A stretch of 64,000 bases of DNA from Psychrobacter aquimaris (GCF_016107525.1 NZ_JABASR010000017.1:20175-84174), one strand, 5' to 3'. Numbered from the stretch's first letter, positions 29,912 to 41,673 are shown. Notes: a model not told the origin generated them from the letters alone. A program made the numbers and translations.

Positions 29912-30919
29912 TTAACGGCTACGATAAGAAAAGCGATCATCAACACGAAGGTCAGCTGGTGGCCAGTTATCTAGGCGCATACCGAGCTCTAAATCTTTAG
30001 ACGCTAGTACGTCTTTGATTTCCGTTAATGATTTCTTACCAAGATTTGGGGTTTTTAGAAGTTCAGTCTCTGAACGTTGTACCAAATCACCGATATAGTA
30101 AATGTTTTCAGCTTTCAAGCAGTTGGCTGAGCGAACCGTTAGTTCAAGATCGTCCACAGGGCGTAATAGCACCGGATCAACCTCTTCTTTCTCTTTCACA
30201 GGCTCAGGCGCTTCTTCAGCTTCTAGGTCAACAAAGATAGAAATCTGTTGTTGTAAAATAGTGGCTGCTTTACGAATTGCTTCTTCTGGATCTATAGTGC
30301 CATTAGTTTCAAGCTCAATGATAAGACGATCAAGATCAGTACGCTGCTCTACACGAGCGTTCTCAACCTGATAAGCAACACGAAGCACAGGACTAAAACT
30401 TGCATCAAGCTTTAAACGTCCAATTGCTTTGGTATCACCATCTTCACGGCGCTGGTTTGCTGGCTCATATCCACGACCCATTACTACGCGCAAACGCATC
30501 TTAAGATGACCACGATCACTCAATGTACCCAACACCAATTCTGGATTGACGATGTCTACATTATGCGGTAACGCGATGTCTGCAGCAGTAATAGTGCCTG
30601 GACCTTGTTTATCCAAGGTCAAAAATACTTCATTTTGGTCATGAAGCGTAATAGCCAAGCCTTTTAGGTTCAAAAGCAAGTCAAGTACATCTTCTTGTAG
30701 CCCTTCAAGCGTTGAGTATTCATGGTCAACACCATCAATCTCAGCTTCAATGACTGCAGCACCAGGTAATGAAGATAACAAGATACGACGTAAGGCATTA
30801 CCAAGGGTATGCCCAAAGCCGCGTTCTAACGGTTCGAGCGTGACTTTCGCAATCGTTTCATTAACCGTATCCACATTAATGGCATTCGGCGTTAGAAACT
30901 CAGTTGCATTTAGCATCAT
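29912..30919 (-). CDS. rpoA: DNA-directed RNA polymerase alpha subunit
   Basis: A 335-aa subunit that nucleates core polymerase assembly. The N-terminal dimerisation domain has [20 protein letters not shown]. The C-terminal domain (about residues 255-325) has the DNA- and activator-binding helices around [11 protein letters not shown] and [16 protein letters not shown]. The linker is acidic ([16 protein letters not shown]). Position between rpsD and rplQ is standard. Confidence 0.98.
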   Translation of the reverse strand: MMLNATEFLTPNAINVDTVNETIAKVTLEPLERGFGHTLGNALRRILLSSLPGAAVIEAEIDGVDHEYSTLEGLQEDVLDLLLNLKGLAITLHDQNEVFLTLDKQGPGTITAADIALPHNVDIVNPELVLGTLSDRGHLKMRLRVVMGRGYEPANQRREDGDTKAIGRLKLDASFSPVLRVAYQVENARVEQRTDLDRLIIELETNGTIDPEEAIRKAATILQQQISIFVDLEAEEAPEPVKEKEEVDPVLLRPVDDLELTVRSANCLKAENIYYIGDLVQRSETELLKTPNLGKKSLTEIKDVLASKDLELGMRLDNWPPADLRVDDRFSYRSR

Positions 30920-30999
30920 GATGTCACCTCGATTTATTAAACTGGTTTAATTAACGTTGATTGCTCAATGCCGTTTTCACGACATCGAGCAGTACGTCA

Positions 31000-31641
31000 T
31001 TACTTAGAGTATAGCTCAACGATCAAGCTTTCGTTGATTTCAGCAGGTAGATCAATACGATCAGGCGCTTGTTTAAACGTGCCCTGTAGTTTGCTGTGAT
31101 CAACATCTAGCCATTCTGGAATACCACGTTGTGTCGCTAGTTCAATAGCGTTTTTAATACGTAGCTGTTCGCGAGACTTCTCTTGGATAGCGATGACATC
31201 ACCATCTTGAAGCTGAATTGATGGAATGTTCACACGAACAAACTCATCACGGCCAGCTTTTTTTACCATAACAGTACGATGACTGACTAGCTGACGTGCT
31301 TCAGCGCGAGTTGAGCCGAAGCCCATGCGATATACCACGTTGTCTAGACGGCTCTCAAGCATAGCTAACAAGTTTTCACCAGTAGCACCGCGCTTACGAG
31401 CAGCTTCTTTATAGTAATTAGCGAACTGACGCTCTAATACACCATAGATACGCTTAACTTTTTGCTTTTCACGCAACTGTAGAGCATATTCTGAGGTCTT
31501 GTTACGACTTACACCGTGTTGACCTGGTGGACGACCAGCTTTTTTCGTTTTTACGTCGTATGGTTTAACGCCAGACTTAAGACCTAAGTCAGTGCCTTCA
31601 CGACGTGATAATTTAAGTTTTGGTCCAATATAACGGGCCAT
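31000..31641 (-). CDS. rpsD: 30S ribosomal protein S4
   Basis: 213 aa, slightly longer than the E. coli 206. The zinc Cys residues found in some S4 proteins are absent (the C-minus form). The S4 RNA-binding domain ([25 protein letters not shown]) is intact. In E. coli S4 represses translation of its own alpha operon. Confidence 0.97.
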   Translation of the reverse strand: MARYIGPKLKLSRREGTDLGLKSGVKPYDVKTKKAGRPPGQHGVSRNKTSEYALQLREKQKVKRIYGVLERQFANYYKEAARKRGATGENLLAMLESRLDNVVYRMGFGSTRAEARQLVSHRTVMVKKAGRDEFVRVNIPSIQLQDGDVIAIQEKSREQLRIKNAIELATQRGIPEWLDVDHSKLQGTFKQAPDRIDLPAEINESLIVELYSK

Positions 31642-31689
31642 TGTTATGTCTCCTATAAGCTTTTGGGATAAAAAGCTTCGTCTTTAATA

Positions 31690-32079
31690 TTAGACGCGGC
31701 GCTTTTTCGGCGCACGGCAACCATTGTGTGGGATTGGGGTTACATCAGAGATGCTGTTAACTTTATAACCCAATGCACCTAGTGCTCTTACCGCAGACTC
31801 ACGACCCGGTCCTGGTCCTTTGACCAAAACGTCGATATTCTTAACACCATATTCTTGAGCCGCTTTACCAGCGACTTCAGCTGCAACCTGCGCTGCAAAT
31901 GGTGTAGATTTACGTGAACCACGGAAGCCTTGTCCACCTGAAGTGGCCCAAGCCAGTGCATTACCTTGACGATCGGTAATCGTAACAATGGTGTTATTAA
32001 AAGACGCATGGATATGGGCAATGCCCTCCGATACTGAACGACGAGTCACTTTCTTGCGACTACGAGTGTCTTTAGCCAT
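31690..32079 (-). CDS. rpsK: 30S ribosomal protein S11
   Basis: 129 aa with [20 protein letters not shown] near the N-terminus and the conserved C-terminal [18 protein letters not shown]. Lies between rpsM and rpsD of the alpha operon. Confidence 0.98.
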   Translation of the reverse strand: MAKDTRSRKKVTRRSVSEGIAHIHASFNNTIVTITDRQGNALAWATSGGQGFRGSRKSTPFAAQVAAEVAGKAAQEYGVKNIDVLVKGPGPGRESAVRALGALGYKVNSISDVTPIPHNGCRAPKKRRV

Positions 32080-32099
32080 CTTTTAGCTTCCTAAGTTAA

Positions 32100-32456
32100 T
32101 TATCTTTTGAGAGGGCGTGTCGGACCCTTACGAGTACGAGCGTTGTTCTTAGTATTCTGACCTCTAACTGGTAGGTTACGACGATGGCGGATGCCACGGT
32201 AACAACCAAGATCAACTAAACGCTTAATATTCATTGACACTTCACGACGAAGGTCACCTTCAGTCATGTAATTTGCAACTTGTGCACGGATAGCATCTAA
32301 CTGTGTATCATCTAACTGACTAACTTTAGTAGTAGGGGCAATGCCAACTGCTTCTAAGATTTTCTGAGCAGTGGTACGACCTACACCAAAGATGTAAGTT
32401 AGTGAAATAACAGCATGCTTATTATCCGGAATGTTTACGCCGGCAATACGAGCCAT
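32100..32456 (-). CDS. rpsM: 30S ribosomal protein S13
   Basis: 118 aa with [19 protein letters not shown] and the C-terminal [14 protein letters not shown]. First gene of the alpha operon; 253 nt separate it from rpmJ, so an internal promoter is expected here. Confidence 0.98.
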   Translation of the reverse strand: MARIAGVNIPDNKHAVISLTYIFGVGRTTAQKILEAVGIAPTTKVSQLDDTQLDAIRAQVANYMTEGDLRREVSMNIKRLVDLGCYRGIRHRRNLPVRGQNTKNNARTRKGPTRPLKR

Positions 32457-32709
32457 TGATTTCTCTCCATTAAAGAAAAATAAGCGTTATTTATCAATAA
32501 GGCTTTATTTTTCAGATTTGTTGCTGTCAATACTAAAGCTTTTATAATTATTATCGCTGCTTTGACTTGGTTACAAGCCTATTCATTGACGGTCTTATAA
32601 AAGTTTTTGCATAAACTACGGCAAGTGGCGGATGATATCCCATCCGCCGTCATTTTTCAAGTGTTAATTAAAATAGTAACAAAAGTCTAAAACTTTACAA
32701 TACTAAATA
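32457..32709 (-). promoter_or_regulatory. spc/alpha operon junction with hairpin and possible promoter
   Basis: A 253-nt gap at the canonical spc/alpha boundary. GGCGGATG and CATCCGCC (32628-32650 region) form a strong hairpin without a following T-run on the minus strand. Downstream TTGTAA, a 17-nt spacer and TAATAA (about 32575-32547) is a possible alpha promoter. The S4 leader pseudoknot known in E. coli was not checked. Confidence 0.35.
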
Positions 32710-32826
32710 TTAACCTTGACGTTGCTTGTGGCGAGGTTCTGCTGTGCAGATGATATGTACACGGCCTTTACGGCGCACAACTTTACAGCTACCACAAATC
32801 TTTTTAACTGATGCTTGAACTTTCAT
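32710..32826 (-). CDS. rpmJ: 50S ribosomal protein L36
   Basis: 38 aa: starts [20 protein letters not shown] and ends PRHKQRQG. The zinc ligands Cys11, Cys14, Cys27 and His33 are all present, so this is the zinc-binding form. The gene is shorter than 60 codons and easily missed. It lies 31 nt after secY as the last gene of the spc operon. Confidence 0.97.
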   Translation of the reverse strand: MKVQASVKKICGSCKVVRRKGRVHIICTAEPRHKQRQG

Positions 32827-32857
32827 AGCATGCTCCTTGAAATATCGTACCGCTCAT

Positions 32858-34204
32858 TTAAGGTTGAGTGGGCGATTGAATTAACGTCTGATCATGATAT
32901 TGATGGGTCATCAAATGTGCTTGAATTTGCGAAATGAAGTCCATTACCACAACCACCATAATCAGTAAAGACGTACCACCGAGTTGAAACGGTACACCAA
33001 ACGATGACTGGACGACCATTGGCATTAAACAAATAACCGTCATATACATCGCGCCAATAAAGGTCAGTCGGTTTAATACATGATCGAGATAACGCTGAGT
33101 TTGTTGTCCGGGGCGAATACCTGGGATATACGCACCACTACGTTTAAGGTTTTCAGCTACTTCACGTGGACTAAATACCAATGCCGTATAGAAGTAACAG
33201 AAGAAAATAATCATCGCGCCAAACAGAACCAAATATAGCGGCTGTCCTGGAGACAACACCAAGGCCATATTCTGTAATATCTTTTGTGTAAGAGTAGGAT
33301 CAGTTGATTGACCGACCCACTGCCCTAAACTTGCTGGAAACAACAATAACGAGCTGGCAAAAATGGCTGGGATAACCCCTGCCATATTAAGCTTTAGCGG
33401 CAAATGAGATTGCTGCTGAGCATATATTTTGCGACCTTGTTGTTGCTTCTGTGCATAGTTCACTGGAACACGGCGCTGAGCACGTTCAATATAAACGATA
33501 CCAGCAGTAACCGCGATGCCTAATAGCACAAAAATAAACAGTACAATCAAGTTCATCTGACCTTGATTGACCTGTTCAATAGACTGCGAAATCATACCTG
33601 GCGTACCAGCCACAATACTCGCAAAAATGAGCATTGAGATACCATTACCTACGCCGCGCTCTGTAATCTGCTCACCAAGCCACATTAAGAACATAGCGCC
33701 CGCTACTAAAGACGTAACGGCTGGAATATAAAAAGTCAGGCCAGAAGATAAGGTAAGATTTTGACTGATTAAGCCAGCACACATTCCTAACGACTGTACT
33801 AGCGCTAAAGCAAGTGTCCCTTGACGGGTGTACTTGTTTAGCTTGCGTCGTCCCGCTTCGCCTTCTTTTTTGAGGGCTTCAAGCGATGGCAATACCGCAG
33901 ACATCATTTGTACAATAATCGATGCTGAGATATACGGCATAATGCCGAGCGCCATAATGGACATACGCTCTAGTGCACCACCTGAGAACATGTTAAACAT
34001 ACTCAAAATGGTATTTTCGTTGCGCGAAAACAGATCAGCCAAGTTAACCGGATTAATACCCGGCACCGGAATATGTGACCCTAAACGATAAACAATCAAT
34101 GCGCCGATTAAGAATAACAAACGCGTCCATAATTCATCATACTTTCGTATGAAAGCAAATGGATTGAGCGGTATACCAGCCGATGACATTGATTGTTTTG
34201 ACAC
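32858..34204 (-). CDS. secY: Protein translocase subunit SecY
   Basis: A 448-aa channel subunit of the Sec translocon with ten membrane segments. Family sequences include [22 protein letters not shown] and [12 protein letters not shown]. The start is GTG at 34204: AGGAG seven nt upstream lies in the last codons of rplO, whose TAG ends four nt before. A longer in-frame GTG at 34228 would place the start inside rplO and lacks a site. Confidence 0.97.
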   Translation of the reverse strand: MSKQSMSSAGIPLNPFAFIRKYDELWTRLLFLIGALIVYRLGSHIPVPGINPVNLADLFSRNENTILSMFNMFSGGALERMSIMALGIMPYISASIIVQMMSAVLPSLEALKKEGEAGRRKLNKYTRQGTLALALVQSLGMCAGLISQNLTLSSGLTFYIPAVTSLVAGAMFLMWLGEQITERGVGNGISMLIFASIVAGTPGMISQSIEQVNQGQMNLIVLFIFVLLGIAVTAGIVYIERAQRRVPVNYAQKQQQGRKIYAQQQSHLPLKLNMAGVIPAIFASSLLLFPASLGQWVGQSTDPTLTQKILQNMALVLSPGQPLYLVLFGAMIIFFCYFYTALVFSPREVAENLKRSGAYIPGIRPGQQTQRYLDHVLNRLTFIGAMYMTVICLMPMVVQSSFGVPFQLGGTSLLIMVVVVMDFISQIQAHLMTHQYHDQTLIQSPTQP

Positions 34205-34208
34205 GTTA

Positions 34209-34649
34209 CTACTCCTCGATGCTACCACCAGCAGCTTCGATTGCTAGCTTAGCGCCTTTAGTCACTTTGATACCTTTAAAAGTATAAGCCTTAGTGACTT
34301 CGCCTGACAACATGATACGAGCACGCTTCATGTCATGACGGATAAGGTTGGCAGCTTTAAGTGTTTCAAGGCTAACCACATCACCTTCAATTTGATTTAG
34401 TTCAGAAAGACGTACTTCAGCAGTCTTCATTGCCATTTTACTGGTAAAACCAAATTTTGGTAAACGGCGGTATAAAGGCATTTGACCACCTTCAAATCCT
34501 GAGCGAATGCTAGAACCTGAACGAGATTTCTGACCTTTTACACCACGACCACCAGTCTTACCAAGACCTGAACCGATACCACGACCACGACGTTGGGCAG
34601 TTTTCTTTGCGCCAACACCTGGTGATAATTCATTTAATCTAAGACCCAT
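34209..34649 (-). CDS. rplO: 50S ribosomal protein L15
   Basis: 146 aa with [20 protein letters not shown] near the start and the Gly/Lys/Arg-rich [19 protein letters not shown]. Its ATG overlaps the rpmD stop by one base (TAATG). Confidence 0.98.
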   Translation of the reverse strand: MGLRLNELSPGVGAKKTAQRRGRGIGSGLGKTGGRGVKGQKSRSGSSIRSGFEGGQMPLYRRLPKFGFTSKMAMKTAEVRLSELNQIEGDVVSLETLKAANLIRHDMKRARIMLSGEVTKAYTFKGIKVTKGAKLAIEAAGGSIEE

Positions 34650-34828
34650 TACGCTTCCTCCACTTTTACCATGTAGTTAACGCGATTGACCATACCACGG
34701 GTTGAAGGAGTATCTTCTACTTCAACAGTATGATTAATACGGCGTAAACCCAATCCTTTCAAGCTCGCTTTGTGGCTCTTTAGGCGATGGGCACCCGATT
34801 TAAATTGAGTGACTTTCATTTTTTTCAT
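34649..34828 (-). CDS. rpmD: 50S ribosomal protein L30
   Basis: 59 aa, starting [14 protein letters not shown], with the L30 core [20 protein letters not shown] and ending VKVEEA. It fits exactly between rpsE and rplO, overlapping the rplO start by one base. Short enough to be missed by length-filtered gene finding. Confidence 0.96.
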   Translation of the reverse strand: MKKMKVTQFKSGAHRLKSHKASLKGLGLRRINHTVEVEDTPSTRGMVNRVNYMVKVEEA

Positions 34829-34848
34829 CGTAACTCACCTAGTCTAAG

Positions 34849-35364
34849 TTAACCCAAGATTTCGTCTACAGATTTACCACGTTTAGCTGCCATCTTCTCT
34901 GGAGTTGACATATCACGTAAACCGTTAAACGTTGCGCGAACAACGTTAGCAGTATTGGTAGAACCATAACATTTAGTCAAAACATCTTTGACACCAGCAA
35001 CTTCTAATACAGCACGCATTGCGCCACCAGCGATTACGCCAGTACCTTCAGATGCAGGCTGCATATAAACTTTACTAGCACCATGACGTGCTTTGATCGG
35101 ATGATACAAAGTTGCATCATTTAGCTCAACAGTAATCATATTACGTTTGGCAGCTTCTAGTGCTTTTTGAATAGCAGCTGGCACTTCACGTGCTTTACCG
35201 CGACCAAAACCAACACGACCATTGCCATCGCCCACTACGGTTAACGCAGTGAAAGAGAAAATACGACCACCTTTAACAACTTTTGCAACGCGATCAACGG
35301 TAACTAAGCGTTCTACTAGACCGTCAGTCTGTTCATTTTTATCATTTTTATCATTTCTAGCCAT
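34849..35364 (-). CDS. rpsE: 30S ribosomal protein S5
   Basis: 171 aa. The S5 double-stranded RNA-binding domain starts at [19 protein letters not shown] and includes [19 protein letters not shown]. An Asn/Lys/Asp repeat (NDKNDKNEQ) forms the N-terminal tail. It is 2 nt from rplR. Confidence 0.98.
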   Translation of the reverse strand: MARNDKNDKNEQTDGLVERLVTVDRVAKVVKGGRIFSFTALTVVGDGNGRVGFGRGKAREVPAAIQKALEAAKRNMITVELNDATLYHPIKARHGASKVYMQPASEGTGVIAGGAMRAVLEVAGVKDVLTKCYGSTNTANVVRATFNGLRDMSTPEKMAAKRGKSVDEILG

Positions 35365-35366
35365 GA

Positions 35367-35717
35367 TTAAAACTCCAATCCGTTTTCGCGAGCTGCTTCT
35401 GCTAAAGCTTTAACTCGACCATGATATTTAAAACCACTACGGTCAAAGGCAACTTTAGTAATACCAGCTGCTTTTGCGCGTTCTGCGATCATTTGGCCCA
35501 CAGACGTTGCTGCATCAGCATTGCCGGTCGCGCCTGAGCGCAAGCTGCTGTCTAAGGTAGATGCCTGAGCAATCACTTCACCACCGGTAGGAGAGATAAT
35601 CTGGGCATAAATATGTTTTGGCGTGCGAGTAACCGTTAAGCGATGAACGCCTAAGAAACGGATATGCGCGCGGGTTTTCTTAGCTCGACGCAGACGAGCT
35701 GCTTTTTTATCAAACAT
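35367..35717 (-). CDS. rplR: 50S ribosomal protein L18
   Basis: 116 aa; 5S rRNA-binding protein with [12 protein letters not shown] at the N-terminus and [20 protein letters not shown] at the C-terminus. Usual place between rplF and rpsE. Confidence 0.98.
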   Translation of the reverse strand: MFDKKAARLRRAKKTRAHIRFLGVHRLTVTRTPKHIYAQIISPTGGEVIAQASTLDSSLRSGATGNADAATSVGQMIAERAKAAGITKVAFDRSGFKYHGRVKALAEAARENGLEF

Positions 35718-35728
35718 TTCAACTCACC

Positions 35729-36262
35729 TTATTTTTTCTTGGCTTCTTTGCGAATCACATGCTCGTCACTATAACGAATACCTTTACCTTTATAAGGCTC
35801 AGGTGGGCGGAAACCACGGATATTAGCCGCTGCTTGACCAAGCTGCTGTTTATTGTTTGATTTCAAAACAATTTCAGTCTGCGTTGGGGTTTCAGCTGAC
35901 ACACCTTCAGGCAACGTATATTCTACTGGATGAGAGTAACCAACGTTCAAAGTTACCTTGTTACCAGCAACTTGTGCGCGATAACCAACACCAATTAACT
36001 GAAGACGTCTTTCGAAGCCTTCATTTACGCCTGTAACATAGTTGTTTAGCAGAGCGCGCATGGTGCCAGTGTGCATCATAGCTTCTTTTGAATCGACTGT
36101 AGGTGAGAAAATGATCGCATCATCTTCCTGTTTCAGCTCGACCAATTCATGCAGGCGTAAAGACAAATTGCCGTTCTTGCCTTTCACTTCGACCTGCCGA
36201 TCGTTCAAAGTAACACTTACGCCGTTTGGCAGTGTCACTGGGGCTTTAGCCACACGAGACAT
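35729..36262 (-). CDS. rplF: 50S ribosomal protein L6
   Basis: 177 aa, starting [15 protein letters not shown], with the C-terminal signature [20 protein letters not shown]. It is separated from rpsH by 167 nt, more than other spc genes. Confidence 0.98.
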   Translation of the reverse strand: MSRVAKAPVTLPNGVSVTLNDRQVEVKGKNGNLSLRLHELVELKQEDDAIIFSPTVDSKEAMMHTGTMRALLNNYVTGVNEGFERRLQLIGVGYRAQVAGNKVTLNVGYSHPVEYTLPEGVSAETPTQTEIVLKSNNKQQLGQAAANIRGFRPPEPYKGKGIRYSDEHVIRKEAKKK

Positions 36263-36429
36263 AGGAATATTCCTTAAAAAATTAACTTCTTTATATTAGC
36301 GAAAAAACTAACAGGCTAAAAAGCGTGTTAGTTTAGCATAGTTGACCGCGTTAGACACCTATCAATTTGAAATAATTCATCATCAATAGAGGTCTAACAA
36401 CCATCAAATAGACTTCATCGTCGTATAGC
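36263..36429 (-). promoter_or_regulatory. Hairpin-bearing gap inside the spc operon (rpsH/rplF)
   Basis: The 167-nt gap contains AACTAACA and TGTTAGTT (36306-36333 region), an 8-bp stem with a 12-nt loop, between rpsH and rplF. Neighbouring spc genes are 2-20 nt apart, so this may be a processing site, attenuator or remnant. No promoter was recognised. Confidence 0.35.
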
Positions 36430-36828
36430 TTACGCTACAAATGCGACGATTTCACCACCGATACCAGCAGCACGTGCAGCACGATCACTCATGATACCTT
36501 GGCTAGTTGATACGATAGCAACACCCATACCTTGCTTAACAGTAGGGATAGCGTCTTTACCGCGATGCTGGCGTAAACCAGGACGGCTAAAACGTTGAAT
36601 CGTTTCGATGACAGCTTTGCCTTCGAAGTATTTTAATTCGATAGATAGGGTTGCTTTGTTGTTTGCTTCTTCAGTAACAACAGCGCTCGCCACATAACCT
36701 TCGCTAACTAGTAAATCAGCAATTGATTTACGTAATTTAGAGCTCGGCATTGCTACCGATACTTTGTTAGCCATTTGTGCGTTACGAATACGGGTTAGCA
36801 TATCCCCAACGGTATCTTGCATACTCAT
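36430..36828 (-). CDS. rpsH: 30S ribosomal protein S8
   Basis: 132 aa, starting [18 protein letters not shown], with the C-terminal [18 protein letters not shown]. In E. coli S8 is the translational repressor of the spc operon. Confidence 0.98.
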   Translation of the reverse strand: MSMQDTVGDMLTRIRNAQMANKVSVAMPSSKLRKSIADLLVSEGYVASAVVTEEANNKATLSIELKYFEGKAVIETIQRFSRPGLRQHRGKDAIPTVKQGMGVAIVSTSQGIMSDRAARAAGIGGEIVAFVA

Positions 36829-36839
36829 ATAGTTACCCC

Positions 36840-37145
36840 TTACCAGCTTGCTTTACGAACACCAGGCACATCGCCTTGCATGACACGCTCACGCAGCATA
36901 TTGCGTGATAAGCCAAACTTGCGGAAGTAACCGTGAGGACGACCGGTGATAGCACAACGATTGCGCAGACGTACTGGTGATGAGTTGCGTGGTAGGGCTT
37001 GTAGCTCTAGCATCGCTTCCATACGAGTTTCGTCACTTGCAGTCATATCACTGATAGTTTCTTTTAGCTTGATACGCTTATCAGCGTACTTAGCAACCAT
37101 TTTTTCGCGCTTTAATTCGCGGTTGATCATGCTCTTCTTTGCCAT
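36840..37145 (-). CDS. rpsN: 30S ribosomal protein S14
   Basis: 101 aa, the long zinc-free form (no CxxC pairs), with the signature [20 protein letters not shown]. Eleven nt from rpsH. Confidence 0.98.
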   Translation of the reverse strand: MAKKSMINRELKREKMVAKYADKRIKLKETISDMTASDETRMEAMLELQALPRNSSPVRLRNRCAITGRPHGYFRKFGLSRNMLRERVMQGDVPGVRKASW

Positions 37146-37157
37146 AACGTCTTTACC

Positions 37158-37700
37158 TTATTTAAATGGGAAGCCGAATGCTTTAAGCAACGCACGACCT
37201 TCTTCATCATTACCAGCTGACGTGGTGATCGTCACATCCATACCGCGGATACGATCAATCTTGTCAAAATCTACTTCTGGGAATACAATTTGTTCTTTGA
37301 TACCCAATGAGTAGTTACCACGTCCGTCAAAGGCTTTAGGTGAAAAACCGCGGAAATCACGAATACGAGGAATTGCAATGGCAATGAGACGATCTAAAAA
37401 TTCGTACATTTGCTCACCGCGTAGCGTTACTTTACAGCCAATTGGCCATTCTTCACGAATCTTAAAGCCAGCAACTGATTTACGCGCTTTGGTGACGACA
37501 GGTTTTTGACCAGCGATAGCGGTCATGTCAGCTACTGCACCTTCAAGCAATTTCTTGTCTTGAGACGCGCCGCCTACACCCATGTTAAGTGTGATTTTAG
37601 TGATTTTAGGCACTTGCATCACATTCGCTAAACCAAGCTCTTCTTTGATTTGCTGCTTTAATTCTTCGTTATATAAAGATTTTAATCTTGCCATTACCAT
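37158..37700 (-). CDS. rplE: 50S ribosomal protein L5
   Basis: 180 aa; 5S rRNA-binding protein with [20 protein letters not shown] and [11 protein letters not shown]. Two Met codons (37700 and 37694) are possible; the second gives the usual [12 protein letters not shown] start. Confidence 0.98.
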   Translation of the reverse strand: MVMARLKSLYNEELKQQIKEELGLANVMQVPKITKITLNMGVGGASQDKKLLEGAVADMTAIAGQKPVVTKARKSVAGFKIREEWPIGCKVTLRGEQMYEFLDRLIAIAIPRIRDFRGFSPKAFDGRGNYSLGIKEQIVFPEVDFDKIDRIRGMDVTITTSAGNDEEGRALLKAFGFPFK

Positions 37701-37715
37701 TACACCCTTAGTGTC

Positions 37716-38033
37716 TTACGCAGTCGCCACTACTTCACCGTTCGAACGATAGACGCGTTGTTTCTTGCCGTCTTCGCCGAACTGATAAGTAATACGATCA
37801 GCTTTTTGGGTTTGCGCATTTAATATTGCGACATTTGAGATATGTAGAAAAGCTTCTTGCTTAAGAATGCCGCCTTCAACGCCAGTCGCCTGATTTGGCT
37901 TCTGATGTTTAGTGACAATATTAATGCCTTCAACTTTAATACGATCATTTTTTACAGCTTGTACAGTACCTTGCTTGCCTTTGTCTTTCCCAGCAATCAC
38001 GATAACTGTATCGCCTTTACGTAATTTTGACAT
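37716..38033 (-). CDS. rplX: 50S ribosomal protein L24
   Basis: 105 aa with an N-terminal KOW motif (KGDTVIVIAGKDKGKQGTV). Eight nt separate it from rplN. Confidence 0.98.
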   Translation of the reverse strand: MSKLRKGDTVIVIAGKDKGKQGTVQAVKNDRIKVEGINIVTKHQKPNQATGVEGGILKQEAFLHISNVAILNAQTQKADRITYQFGEDGKKQRVYRSNGEVVATA

Positions 38034-38041
38034 GGATTACC

Positions 38042-38410
38042 TCACAATACTTCTGGTGCTAGTGATACAATTTTCATAAACTGATCACCACGTAGTTCAC
38101 GAGTTACCGGTCCAAAAATACGAGTTGCAATCGGTGCTTTATTTTGGTTCAACAATACCGCAGCATTGTCGTCAAAACGCAGAACAGAACCATCAGGACG
38201 ACGAACGCCTTTTTTGGTACGTACAACTACAGCATTCATCACGTCGCCTTTTTTAACACGACCACGAGGAATGGCTTCTTTAACCGTTACTTTAATAATG
38301 TCGCCAACTGATGCATAACGACGATGAGAGCCACCCAGTACTTTAATGCACTGAACTCGTCTTGCACCGCTATTATCTGCAACTTCCAGCATCGATTCAA
38401 CCTGAATCAT
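38042..38410 (-). CDS. rplN: 50S ribosomal protein L14
   Basis: 122 aa from the ATG at 38410: starts [20 protein letters not shown] and ends [11 protein letters not shown], exactly the family length. The open frame extends 23 codons upstream but these lie in the promoter region. First gene of the spc operon. Confidence 0.97.
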   Translation of the reverse strand: MIQVESMLEVADNSGARRVQCIKVLGGSHRRYASVGDIIKVTVKEAIPRGRVKKGDVMNAVVVRTKKGVRRPDGSVLRFDDNAAVLLNQNKAPIATRIFGPVTRELRGDQFMKIVSLAPEVL

Positions 38411-38557
38411 AGCGTTACTCCACACGTATGAGCAATAAAAACCAGTTGCTGCCGCTAGCACAGTATGAGTAGTCGGCATTTTAATAATAATAACCGCTGC
38501 TACTCTTAATGTGAGTGATATACGCTCGGCGCAATCAGCATCCTTAAAAAGGCGGCT

Positions 38558-38586
38558 ATTTTAACAGCTTCTGGCTTTTAATGCAA
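38558..38586 (-). promoter_or_regulatory. Sigma-70 promoter of the spc operon
   Basis: On the minus strand TTGCAT (38586-38581), a 17-nt spacer and TAAAAT (38563-38558) sit in the rpsQ/rplN gap, the canonical S10/spc boundary. A transcript from about 38551 would have a 140-nt leader before rplN. Confidence 0.65.
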
Positions 38587-38591
38587 TTTAC

Positions 38592-38864
38592 TTAGATTTT
38601 TTCTACTTTTTCAACCACTTCAACCAAAGTCCAAGACTTGGTTTTTGAGATTGGACGCGTTTCTTTGATGCGGACAAGGTCGCCTTGTTGGCAAACATTA
38701 TTCTCATCATGGGCTTTGATTTTTGTAGAACGACGAAGCTGTTTGCCATACAAAGGATGACGAACCAGACGCTCAATCAAAACTGTGATGGACTTGTCCA
38801 TCTTGTCGCTGACAACTCGTCCTGTCAGTACGCTAGCATTAGCTGTTTGATTGTTATCGCTCAT
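38592..38864 (-). CDS. rpsQ: 30S ribosomal protein S17
   Basis: 90 aa with [20 protein letters not shown] and the RVRHP-like [10 protein letters not shown]. Last gene of the S10 operon; its ATG overlaps the rpmC stop by four bases. Confidence 0.98.
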
Positions 38865-39058
38865 GAGTCGCCTCGTTGTTTCTCGTTAATCAAAGTCTGA
38901 AGCTGAGCAATCGCACGACGATTGACACGTACTTCATGGGTATTCCCCAACTGACCGGTTGCTTTAGCCATACGAATACGGAAAGCATCAAGTTGCTTTT
39001 CATCAAGTAACTGAGTCAGTTCTTCTAATGATTTATCACGTAATTCACTGATCTTCAT
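38861..39058 (-). CDS. rpmC: 50S ribosomal protein L29
   Basis: 65 aa, a helical hairpin protein starting [18 protein letters not shown]. It overlaps the rplP stop by one base and rpsQ by four. Confidence 0.97.
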
Positions 39059-39471
39059 TACATTATCGTCCGCTTAACAATGGTAGTTTTAAAGGGCAGT
39101 TTTGCTGCAGCAAGCGTTAACGCTTCGCGAGCAAGTTCTTCTGAAACCCCTTCGAGTTCATATAGCACTTTACCAGGTTTGATTTCGCATACCCAATATT
39201 CTACAGGACCTTTACCTTTACCCATACGTACTTCTAGTGGTTTATTGGTAATTGGTTTGTCTGGGAATACACGAATCCAAATCTTACCGCCACGCTTAAT
39301 TTTACGAGTGATGGTACGACGTGCTGCTTCAATTTGACGGGCAGTCATACGACCACGAGTCAACGATTTTAGACCAATTTGTCCGAATGCAACGGTGCTT
39401 CCACGATGAGCTAGCCCAGTGTTACGACCTTTGTGCATTTTACGAAACTTGGTACGTTTTGGCTGTAACAT
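39058..39471 (-). CDS. rplP: 50S ribosomal protein L16
   Basis: 137 aa, starting [20 protein letters not shown], with [20 protein letters not shown] (here WIRVFPDKP). Three nt from rpsC. Confidence 0.98.
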
Positions 39472-39474
39472 AGT

Positions 39475-40203
39475 TTAACCTCTGTCTGTGTTTCGACGGT
39501 TTCCGTTTCCACGACCACGGCGTTTTGGCGCACGAGTCTGCTCTTCTTTGACGGGATTATATACACTGTTCATACCGTCAAGGATTTCGCCACGGAAAAT
39601 CCAAACTTTTACACCGATAGTGCCGTAAGTGGTTTCTGCACGTACTGACGCATAGTCAATATCAGCGCGGAGTGTATGCAATGGCACACGACCTTCACGA
39701 TACCATTCAGTACGAGCAATCTCAGCACCGCCAAGACGGCCAGACAACTCAACTTTAATACCTTTAGCACCAGAGCGCATGCTGTTTTGTACCGCGCGCT
39801 TCATCGCACGACGGAACATAACACGACGCTCAAGCTGGCTGCTGATACCATCAGCGACCAAACGTGCATCAAGATCAGGTGACGTGATTTCTTCAATATT
39901 GACCTGAGCAGGTACGCCCATAATTTTGGTCAATTCTTTCTGAAGTCTTTCAATATCTTCGCCTTTCTTACCGATAACAATACCAGGACGCGCAGTGGCG
40001 ATGGTAATCTTAGCAGCGCCAGTAGGACGCTCGATCATAATGTTACTGATCATAGCGTTATCTAGCTTTTTGCGTAGATACTCACGAACTTGAATGTCGT
40101 TGATGAGGTATTCTGAGTATTGTTTAGGGTTAGCATACCAATTTGCATTATGCTTTTTTACAACACCAAGACGAATTCCGATTGGATGTACTTTTTGACC
40201 CAT
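39475..40203 (-). CDS. rpsC: 30S ribosomal protein S3
   Basis: 242 aa with the KH domain ([20 protein letters not shown]) and the C-terminal [20 protein letters not shown]. The tail is a short Arg/Gly/Asn-rich segment. Confidence 0.98.
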   Translation of the reverse strand: MGQKVHPIGIRLGVVKKHNANWYANPKQYSEYLINDIQVREYLRKKLDNAMISNIMIERPTGAAKITIATARPGIVIGKKGEDIERLQKELTKIMGVPAQVNIEEITSPDLDARLVADGISSQLERRVMFRRAMKRAVQNSMRSGAKGIKVELSGRLGGAEIARTEWYREGRVPLHTLRADIDYASVRAETTYGTIGVKVWIFRGEILDGMNSVYNPVKEEQTRAPKRRGRGNGNRRNTDRG

Positions 40204-40206
40204 AAC

Positions 40207-40536
40207 TTATTCTCCTACCTTTATAGTGATGTGACAGGTACGCTTACTGATACGATCAGCGCGACCTTTGGCACGTGGTAGGATACGTTTTAGCGTAATG
40301 CCTTCATCAACGTAAATAGTTGATACTTTAAGCGTATCAATATCTAAACCGTTGTTGTGTTCGGCATTGGCGATGGCTGAGTTAAGACATTTCTTAACAA
40401 ACACAGCGCCTTTTTTATTACTATACGTTAGGATATCCAAAGCACGCTCGATAGATTTGCCACGAACTTCATCAGCAACGAGTCTAACTTTTTGTGCCGA
40501 TATGGCGGCACCGCGTAATTTTGCAGTTACTTCCAT
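40207..40536 (-). CDS. rplV: 50S ribosomal protein L22
   Basis: 109 aa from the ATG at 40536 ([20 protein letters not shown]), the normal L22 start. An upstream in-frame extension to 40608 would overlap rpsS by 60 nt and is rejected. The tunnel beta-hairpin region [12 protein letters not shown] is conserved. Confidence 0.96.
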   Translation of the reverse strand: MEVTAKLRGAAISAQKVRLVADEVRGKSIERALDILTYSNKKGAVFVKKCLNSAIANAEHNNGLDIDTLKVSTIYVDEGITLKRILPRAKGRADRISKRTCHITIKVGE

Positions 40537-40546
40537 GGTAAGCACC

Positions 40547-40822
40547 TTATCTCTTAGCTTTTTTGTCAATGCCATGACCACGATACGTACGAGTCGGGGC
40601 AAATTCACCTAGTTTATGACCAACCATCTGCTCACTCACGATAACCGGTACATGAGTACGGCCATTGTGAACAGACAAAGTTAAGCCAACCATTTGTGGT
40701 AGGATCATCGAGCGGCGCGACCAAGTCTTAATTGGCTTGCGTGAGTTGGTGTCTAATGCATTCTCAACTTTGGCAAACAAATGCGCGTCTATGAATGGAC
40801 CTTTTTTCAATGAACGAGGCAT
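40547..40822 (-). CDS. rpsS: 30S ribosomal protein S19
   Basis: 91 aa, starting [15 protein letters not shown], with the signature [18 protein letters not shown]. Located between rplB and rplV. Confidence 0.98.
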   Translation of the reverse strand: MPRSLKKGPFIDAHLFAKVENALDTNSRKPIKTWSRRSMILPQMVGLTLSVHNGRTHVPVIVSEQMVGHKLGEFAPTRTYRGHGIDKKAKR

Positions 40823-40834
40823 GAAATTCTTCCT

Positions 40835-41662
40835 TTATTTCTTCTTGGCGCGACGGCGGATGATCATATTGTCAGTACGCTTATTACTACGCGTTTTAAG
40901 TCCTTTAGACTTCTGACCCCAAGGGCTGGTTGGATGGCGACCTTTATTACGACCTTCACCACCACCATGTGGGTGATCAACCGGGTTCATAGCAACACCA
41001 CGAACAGAAGGACGAACACCACGCCAACGTGAAGCACCCGCTTTACCAAGTGATTTCAAGTTGTTTTCAGTGTTAGAAACTTCACCAATAACGGCACGGC
41101 AGTTCACGTGTACACGGCGTGTTTCGCCAGAGCGCATACGTAGAATAGCATAAATACCTTCACGACCTAACAACTGAACGCTAGCACCCGCAGAACGAGC
41201 CATCTGTGCGCCTTTACCGATTTTAAGTTCGATATTATGAATCACAGTACCCAATGGGATGTTTTTCAGCGGTAAACAGTTACCTGGACGAATTGGTGAT
41301 AGCTCACCTGACATTACTGTATCGCCAACTGCTTGTTTTTTAGCAGCAATGATATAGCGACGTTCGCCATCAGCGTACTTAAGTAAAGCAATGTGCGCAG
41401 TACGGTTAGGATCGTATTCAATACGCTCTACCGTTGCTGGGATATTGTCTTTAGTACGTTTGAAATCGATAATACGATAATGCTGCTTATGACCACCGCC
41501 AATGTGACGAGTCGTTATGCGACCATTATTGTTACGACCACCAGTTTTACTTTTTGATTCGAGAAGCGCTGCAAACGGACGACCTTTATAAAGGTGTGGA
41601 TGCACCACTTTTTCAACAAAACGACGGCCTGGTGATGTTGGCTTTGCTTTTACGATAGGCAT
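40835..41662 (-). CDS. rplB: 50S ribosomal protein L2
   Basis: 275 aa, starting [20 protein letters not shown], with [17 protein letters not shown] and the peptidyl-transferase loop [18 protein letters not shown] including the conserved His. Confidence 0.98.
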   Translation of the reverse strand: MPIVKAKPTSPGRRFVEKVVHPHLYKGRPFAALLESKSKTGGRNNNGRITTRHIGGGHKQHYRIIDFKRTKDNIPATVERIEYDPNRTAHIALLKYADGERRYIIAAKKQAVGDTVMSGELSPIRPGNCLPLKNIPLGTVIHNIELKIGKGAQMARSAGASVQLLGREGIYAILRMRSGETRRVHVNCRAVIGEVSNTENNLKSLGKAGASRWRGVRPSVRGVAMNPVDHPHGGGEGRNKGRHPTSPWGQKSKGLKTRSNKRTDNMIIRRRAKKK

Positions 41663-41673
41663 GAGTGTAATCC

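Noticed and set aside
32628..32650. Strong GGCGGATG/CATCCGCC hairpin after rpmJ as spc terminator
   Set aside because: No T-run follows on the transcribed (minus) strand, so it is listed only as part of the junction region.
40537..40608. Upstream extension of rplV
   Set aside because: It overlaps rpsS by about 60 nt and is absent from L22 proteins.
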